From assembly GCA_905160935.1 (NCBI GenBank), contig CAJHZI010000478.1:3195001-3259000 (forward strand): a DNA stretch of 64,000 nucleotides, read 5' to 3'. Below, piece after piece: positions 59,216-64,000 of this stretch. The translations under genes and the position numbers were made by a program. The notes beneath the pieces are model-generated. The model made no database searches, was not told where the DNA came from, and worked only from the letters and a program-made list of their open reading frames with translations. Every line of letters starts with the position of its first letter. Position 1 is the first letter of the stretch. The DNA is from Enchytraeus crypticus. Its lineage: Eukaryota; Annelida; Clitellata; Enchytraeida; Enchytraeidae.

Positions 59216-61487
59216 GATAGTTAATAGTTTAATTTAGTTAATATAGTTAATTTATTCTGCCTGTTAGGTATACGGTTGGAAGTTCCATTATCAGCCTGAT
59301 ATACCTCTTACTTTTAATGAGGAAAAAGTCTAATAGATAACATTGACTTCATTTTGAATACACGTTGATTCGCCTCTATTCTTCACTCATCTTTTCTCCA
59401 CCGGAAGCTACATCCCGGATATCTTAGTATCTTCACTGGATAGCTAAGGCTGTGAGGCTCTTTGTCGAGTACAATCCCATCAGACCCGTTGACCTGTCTG
59501 GTTGATGGGAACACTTCTCAAATATATTACCAGAAATAAAAACAGAGGTTTGTTCGTACAGCAACGTTCCCCATCTCAAAGTAAACTATATCTTCTATAC
59601 TGGTCGATAGTTGTATGATTTTAAGATTTTACGCAATTCTTAATGCGAACCGTAAATCTGAATTTATCAGTTTAACTAATTCAATCATTCTAAGTTACTT
59701 TAGAATAATTGTTGGAACTAAACTGCAGCCTTTGCATTGATTGTTTATGCCGGGAATCACGTGATACTGTTGAGCAATAACAAATAAATTAAGGACTTAA
59801 AGTGCCAAATCTCTTAAAAACAAACGTTGTATCATAAACTTGAGCTACTATGCCCCAACTTGCCTATAGGCTTGTTAGCATTTGTTGGCTATAATAACTG
59901 AATTTATATCAGATTTGAACACTTACGCAAAAATCAAAATACAATACAATAATTTAAATTTTGCGAAGATCGATTACAACTGAAAAGATTAAACGCAAAA
60001 TATAATGAGATGGTCAGCCATGACGATATCTAGCAATACTGTATTTAATTATCACAGTAGCTTATTCTCTCCTAACCGTACCAAAGCCTATCTAGATCCT
60101 GAGACCGTGCGTCTAACAACATATTCATTGAAATATTGGTTTAATCAATCCAACTAGTAACACTATAGCGCTTTGATTTATACATCTATATCACTTTACA
60201 TGTCATATTATCGTTCACATTTAGCAAAGTGAAACTACATTTCCCATCCAATTTACTAATGCGCAGGTCTACTATATTTAGCAGTCCAGTTTCAAATTAC
60301 GAGGTAATTTCAGTCATCAAATCTCACACTAATCAATCAGCTATTAACAAATCAAACGGCTATACACTAATCAATCATTTATATACTAATCAATAAGCTA
60401 TGCACTAATTAATCAGCTATAAATGGTGACAATATCATAAAATTTCGTGCAGCTGGTTTTAATAAATTTTCAGTACACGAAGTTACAATTATGAGAGTTA
60501 CATTGTAAAGTAGTCTAGAAAATCTACTATATTGTGCCCATTCAAAATATACACATGCTATTTATCTACATAGGAACCTCTTCGGCTTAAGAAGTAAGGC
60601 AGAATATTAATAATAGAATCGAGATATCGAATTAGTAATAAGCAAGAGTTTTATTTCTGACAATTTCTGCATTTACATGTAAATTCAGCAGATGATTGTC
60701 AAAAGAGTTGAATTAAATATTTTTCTAAGATAACTTAGAAATAGTTTAAGAAATTACTTATCAATTTTTGAATTATTTACAATTATATAATCAATGCCAA
60801 AAAGCATGCCGGTTGGAAAAGTTCGCAATTGAATTTGTCTTTCGATTCTCCTGAATCGATCCCTAGTATCCTCTCAGGACAACTCGATCATAACTTTTCA
60901 TGCTACTTTGAATTTATTTCTAGATTGCAGTGTACAATCAGTTTAAGTAATACTGAAGATGTGTACCCATTTTCTTGACACCCTGTAGTATAATAAAATA
61001 AAGTAGTTGATTAGTGATGATGTTTAGGCCTAGCTATAATAAGCAGCGTAGCGTAGCTTGTCTGACAAACTTCTGTTACTGCTGTAATAATCTGGCAATA
61101 CAGCAACTAAAATTTTAATTTTCGTAATGAAGTAAATTTGAGGGAGATCAACACGTAGAGTTCAATATTACACTTAATCTTTTAATTTGTACTTTTCAAT
61201 TTTTAGCTTTTCTCCTGTTGTAAAGACAATACTACATGTATATTGAGATCTATAACTTAGACCTACATATACTTTTAGTGTCGGTTGGATGAAAATACCG
61301 TAAGATACCAATTTCTTCATTTCCTTCATTTTTAACTTTATTATTCGTTAATGTAACTAATATCGTTGAGTGTTGTGCCTTGAACATAAGAATTATTGAA
61401 CTTATCTGCTACTAATATTCTTAGTTTGGTTTTTATCTTCGGTGTTTTCGCTCGCAGATGATGGTTATACTCACTCTCCTTCACTCC
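59216..61487. other. intergenic, no gene recognised
   Basis: Upstream of the beta-thymosin promoter region. Includes a weak repeated motif around 60320-60420 (ACTAATCAATCA/AGCTAT, five loose copies). No exon is supported on either strand. Confidence 0.5.
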
Positions 61488-61640
61488 CTCCCTTCCTCTC
61501 TTCGTCCCCCTCTCTCTTTCAGTGCACTGCCAAATGGCAGGTCCATGGTATATAACGCCTCCACTCTTCTCTGTCTTCAGTTTTCTTCTTCATGCCCACA
61601 TATGAAGTTATCTCTAAATCACCTAACATTCTTAATCTCA
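61488..61640 (-). mobile_element. LINE 3' end, (AG)n tail
   Basis: TTTCAGTGCACTGCCAAATGG, GTCCATGGTATATAACGCC and a CT-rich run to its left: the complement of the 3' UTR and AG tail of the 63662 family. Confidence 0.8.
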
Positions 61641-62268
61641 GCCTGCCTGAGGCAGACCAACATAATGAATGTTAGTTGATTTAAGCCTACGTTATATATG
61701 CTAGTAATTGTAAATACGCGCAGTTCGTCTGTCTGCATTTACTGAAAATATATGCTGAAAAAAAGCAATAGAAATAGCCTAAATGTAATAAATGAATATC
61801 TTTCAAGTGTGTGAAAAAATTAATGCGAGGGTACATTAATCCTCATTTCTGAATTTTGTTTATTGTGAAATTAAACCGAATGCATTGCTGGAACAGCTGG
61901 CTAATATCAATCCAAGCTTGGTATAAACAATCCAATCAAGTCACGTGATATGTATTTGAAATTATGCAGGCGGTGTAGTAACTAGATGCTTCTATGACTC
62001 AGCCCATACGAGGGGTGCGTTGTGTGCTAAGGTTTGAAAACTGACTCATCAAAATTTGAACTGAAGAAGACCTGTCAAGCAGAGGTGTAGCAGGATTTAG
62101 TGTTTGAGGAGGCACTTTAATGCTGGAGGTATTTATGGGGAGGAACACACTTTAGACAATTTTGTGCACCTATAGTTTAGGTGTAATAAATATATTAAAT
62201 AAATAAATAAATATTAAATAATATTTTGGAAGGGGGCCCATGTCCCCCGCCCCTTCTCGCTACTCCAC

Positions 62269-62332
62269 AGTGAGTGAGTGAGTGAGTGAGTGAGTGAGTG
62301 AATGAGTGAGTGAGAGAGTGAATGCTAATCTC
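62269..62332. repeat. (GAGT)n microsatellite
   Basis: GTGAGTGAGTGAGTGAG, about 14 units with one AATG change, immediately 5' of a plus-strand LINE end. Confidence 0.92.
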
Positions 62333-62337
62333 AATCA

Positions 62338-62478
62338 AAGACTTTGACCAAGTGCTATCTCAATGATTTAAAGACCCACTCATATGTGGAAATGAAGAGG
62401 AAAGCGGTAGACAAATAAGAGTGGAGGCGTTATATACCATGACCTGTCAGTAGGCAGTGCACTAAGAGGGACTCTTCA
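62338..62478 (+). mobile_element. LINE 3' end, plus orientation
   Basis: TCAATGATTTAAAGACCCAC, ATGTGGAAATGAAGAGGAAA, then GGAGGCGTTATATACCATGA, CTGTCAGTAGGCAGTGCAC, TAAGAGGGA. The only plus-strand copy of this LINE end in the window. Preceded by a (GAGT)n run at 62270-62330. Confidence 0.8.
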
Positions 62479-62784
62479 CCCCGGAATGCGCTTTCGCTAA
62501 AAGTGCCTCGGACACACATATAGTCGCCAGCGATATTAGATCTATATTTATTATTTTATATAGTCTGGCACATCATTGACATCAATGAAGTCTGCGCCTG
62601 CAGCGGCCTAGCCGTCCAGGGTCTCAAAGGCTAGGAGTAGTATCGGATACAAATACATATCTACAAAATTACAAGCTTCCTCCTAGCAGCTGCTAGCAGC
62701 TGCAGGATCAGCAGCGCAGCTTGATATGCAGCTGTTAATTCATGCGAGAGTGTCTGTATCAGTGACGTACCAGGTAGGGTATTT

Positions 62785-63034
62785 CAATGTATTAAAAGCG
62801 TAAGGGTAACGTCATGAAGTTTTAAATGACAGATCCTGAGGTGAATTGAACCCTCGTGGGTTCGAATAATATTGTTCGAATCCCAGCTGCGCTAATCTGA
62901 AAGTAAAATCTCGGACAATCTGGACTGGCTATACGGAAAATGGTCTGAATTGCCTAACGGTTTAAATATATGGTATTTTAAAGTGATAGATATCAACATA
63001 GTTGATCATTTCACTATAATGCGTGTTTACTTTT
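62785..63034 (+). mobile_element. tRNA-derived SINE, family B
   Basis: GTAACGTCATGAAGTTTTAA, ATCCTGAGGTGAATTGAACC, GTGGGTTCGAAT, a short internal duplication TTCGAATAATATTGTTCGAA around box B, then the standard 3' half to CATTTCACTATAATGCG. Confidence 0.82.
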
Positions 63035-63137
63035 TTATCCTCTGACCAGGGGATTGGAGTTACTCCATCAGGATGCTTTTCATCGATCATCAGATCTACG
63101 ATTACAAAATTCAAATTTTCTAAGGTTCTCCATAGTT

Positions 63138-63250
63138 TTTAAGTGTATAGCAGTCCGATTGTGGATCAGTAGGTGCAGGCTCCTGCTAGCCCCACACTCA
63201 TATGCTTTCTAGAAAGGAAACTGACGTAAAATTCGAACTTTGCCTTAGCA
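63138..63250 (+). mobile_element. SINE family A, degenerate copy
   Basis: GATTGTGGATCAGTAGGTGC, ATGCTTTCTAGAAAGGAAAC and TGACGTAAAATTCG follow the order of the family A body. Box B is decayed. Confidence 0.5.
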
Positions 63251-63375
63251 ATTTACGTTTTAAGAAAAAATGAGGCACAATGAAAACAAAAACTGCTATT
63301 ACTCAGAAAATTACAAGTACACAGCTTAAACTCATTCAAGACATTTACTCGTTTGCATTTTAGAGAGTGTCAAAA

Positions 63376-63377
63376 AC

Positions 63378-63424
<47 letters not shown>

Positions 63425-63535
63425 AGTGTACTGCCTATTGGCAGGTCCATGGCATATAACTCTTCCATATATTTATATCCTCCTCTGCCTTTCTCTTTAG
63501 ATCGACATATGAATTATCAAATCATCCAGCATCCG
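63376..63535 (-). mobile_element. LINE 3' end, (AG)n tail
   Basis: The same 3' UTR as 63662-63928 (complement AGTGTACTGCCTATTGGCAG) with a long (CT)n at 63380-63423, which is its AG tail. The coding part is decayed. A second LINE end follows it directly. Confidence 0.8.
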
Positions 63536-63661
63536 AAGTCTCGGTCTTTATCCTTCTTTCCTTCCATTCTACCCTCAATTACCACCTTCAGCAAACCATT
63601 CCCTCTCAGTACCAATCCAGTTCTTCTTTCAATTCCTAATGATATATCTCTCTTAGTGCAC

Positions 63662-63928
63662 TGCCTACTGGCAGGTCCATGGTACATAACGCCTCCACTC
63701 TTCTCTGTCTTCCGCCTTCCTCTTCATTTCCACATATGAGTGGGTCTTTAAATCATCTAACATACCTAATCTCGGCCTGCCCCTGCCTCTTTTTCCTTCC
63801 ATTCTACCTTCTATGATTTCTTTTAATAGACCTTCCCTCCTTAGAATGTGTCCTGTCCATCTCTTCTTCCTATTTCTTAATACATTTATCAACTGTCCAT
63901 CTGTGCCAACTCTCTCCAGATAGACAGT
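63662..63928 (-). mobile_element. non-LTR retrotransposon, 3' end with coding C-terminus
   Basis: On the minus strand about 85 codons are open, with R-V-G-T-D-G-Q-L, K-K-R-W-T-G-H-I-L-R-R-E-G, G-K-R-G-R-G-R-P-R and D-R-E-E-W-R-R-Y. W-x-G-H-x-L-R-R...G-R-G-R-P-R...D-R-x-x-W is the conserved C-terminal end of many LINE reverse transcriptase proteins. The 3' UTR contains CAGTAGGCAGTGCACTAAGAG and ends in an AG-rich tail. The copy is truncated at its 5' side near 63928, at an inverted repeat. Confidence 0.85.
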
Positions 63929-64000
63929 TGATAAACAACAAATAATATAAATAAATCTAGCAATTTTTATTAAAAAATATCACCATCGAAGCTGCGAAAT

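Noticed and set aside
63353-63739. 128-codon plus-strand frame
   Set aside because: It runs through a (CT)n tail and two antisense LINE 3' ends; the real coding remnant is on the minus strand.
1-64000. CRISPR array, prophage, operon or bacterial defence system
   Set aside because: The DNA is clearly animal nuclear DNA; the regular repeats present are minisatellites without spacers of constant length.

Overview
The window is AT-rich nuclear DNA from an invertebrate animal. The evidence is small exons with GT-AG introns of kilobase size, several families of tRNA-derived SINEs, 3' ends of non-LTR retrotransposons, a piggyBac remnant and many mini- and microsatellites. No bacterial-type operon, CRISPR array, rRNA gene or intact tRNA gene was seen. 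The two recognised genes (a Vein/neuregulin-type ligand with no visible membrane segment, and a multi-repeat beta-thymosin of Ciboulot type) fit an arthropod or another protostome. I cannot name the species.

Layout. 1-15,131: no recognised exon; contains SINEs, a ~60-65 bp tandem array split by a SINE, a LINE 3' end and several palindromes. 15,132-31,509 (+): five exons of a secreted Ig plus EGF growth factor, with consistent reading-frame phases at every junction and a stop after a very basic tail. The upstream exons (signal peptide, N-terminus) are not in view or not recognisable. Its introns carry two large minisatellites (26.35-27.13 kb and 30.50-31.26 kb), LINE fragments and SINEs. A possible alternative last exon lies at 32,315-32,430. 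32.7-43.1 kb: intergenic, with a ~385 bp direct duplication (39.19 and 42.29 kb) whose second copy is split by a SINE with a short target-site duplication. 43,128-45,022: an internally deleted, frameshifted piggyBac element. 45.41-45.67 kb: a ~32 bp tandem repeat. 58.9-48.65 kb (-): a beta-thymosin gene with a probable non-coding first exon (ending 58,818), a start-codon exon (50,330-50,198) and a second repeat exon (48,752-48,651). At least one more 3' exon is expected but was not found. 57.72-58.14 kb, inside its first intron: a 23 bp tandem repeat. 59-64 kb: intergenic, with a cluster of LINE 3' ends sharing an (AG)n tail.

The two genes are unrelated in function: one is a predicted extracellular EGF-receptor/ErbB-type ligand, the other an intracellular actin-monomer-binding protein. 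They are transcribed toward each other. No new multi-gene system was found. The most useful observations are the two exon-level gene models, the repeat families that account for much of the repeated DNA (including the origin of several CT/AG and ATG microsatellites), and the insertion history readable from nested repeats.
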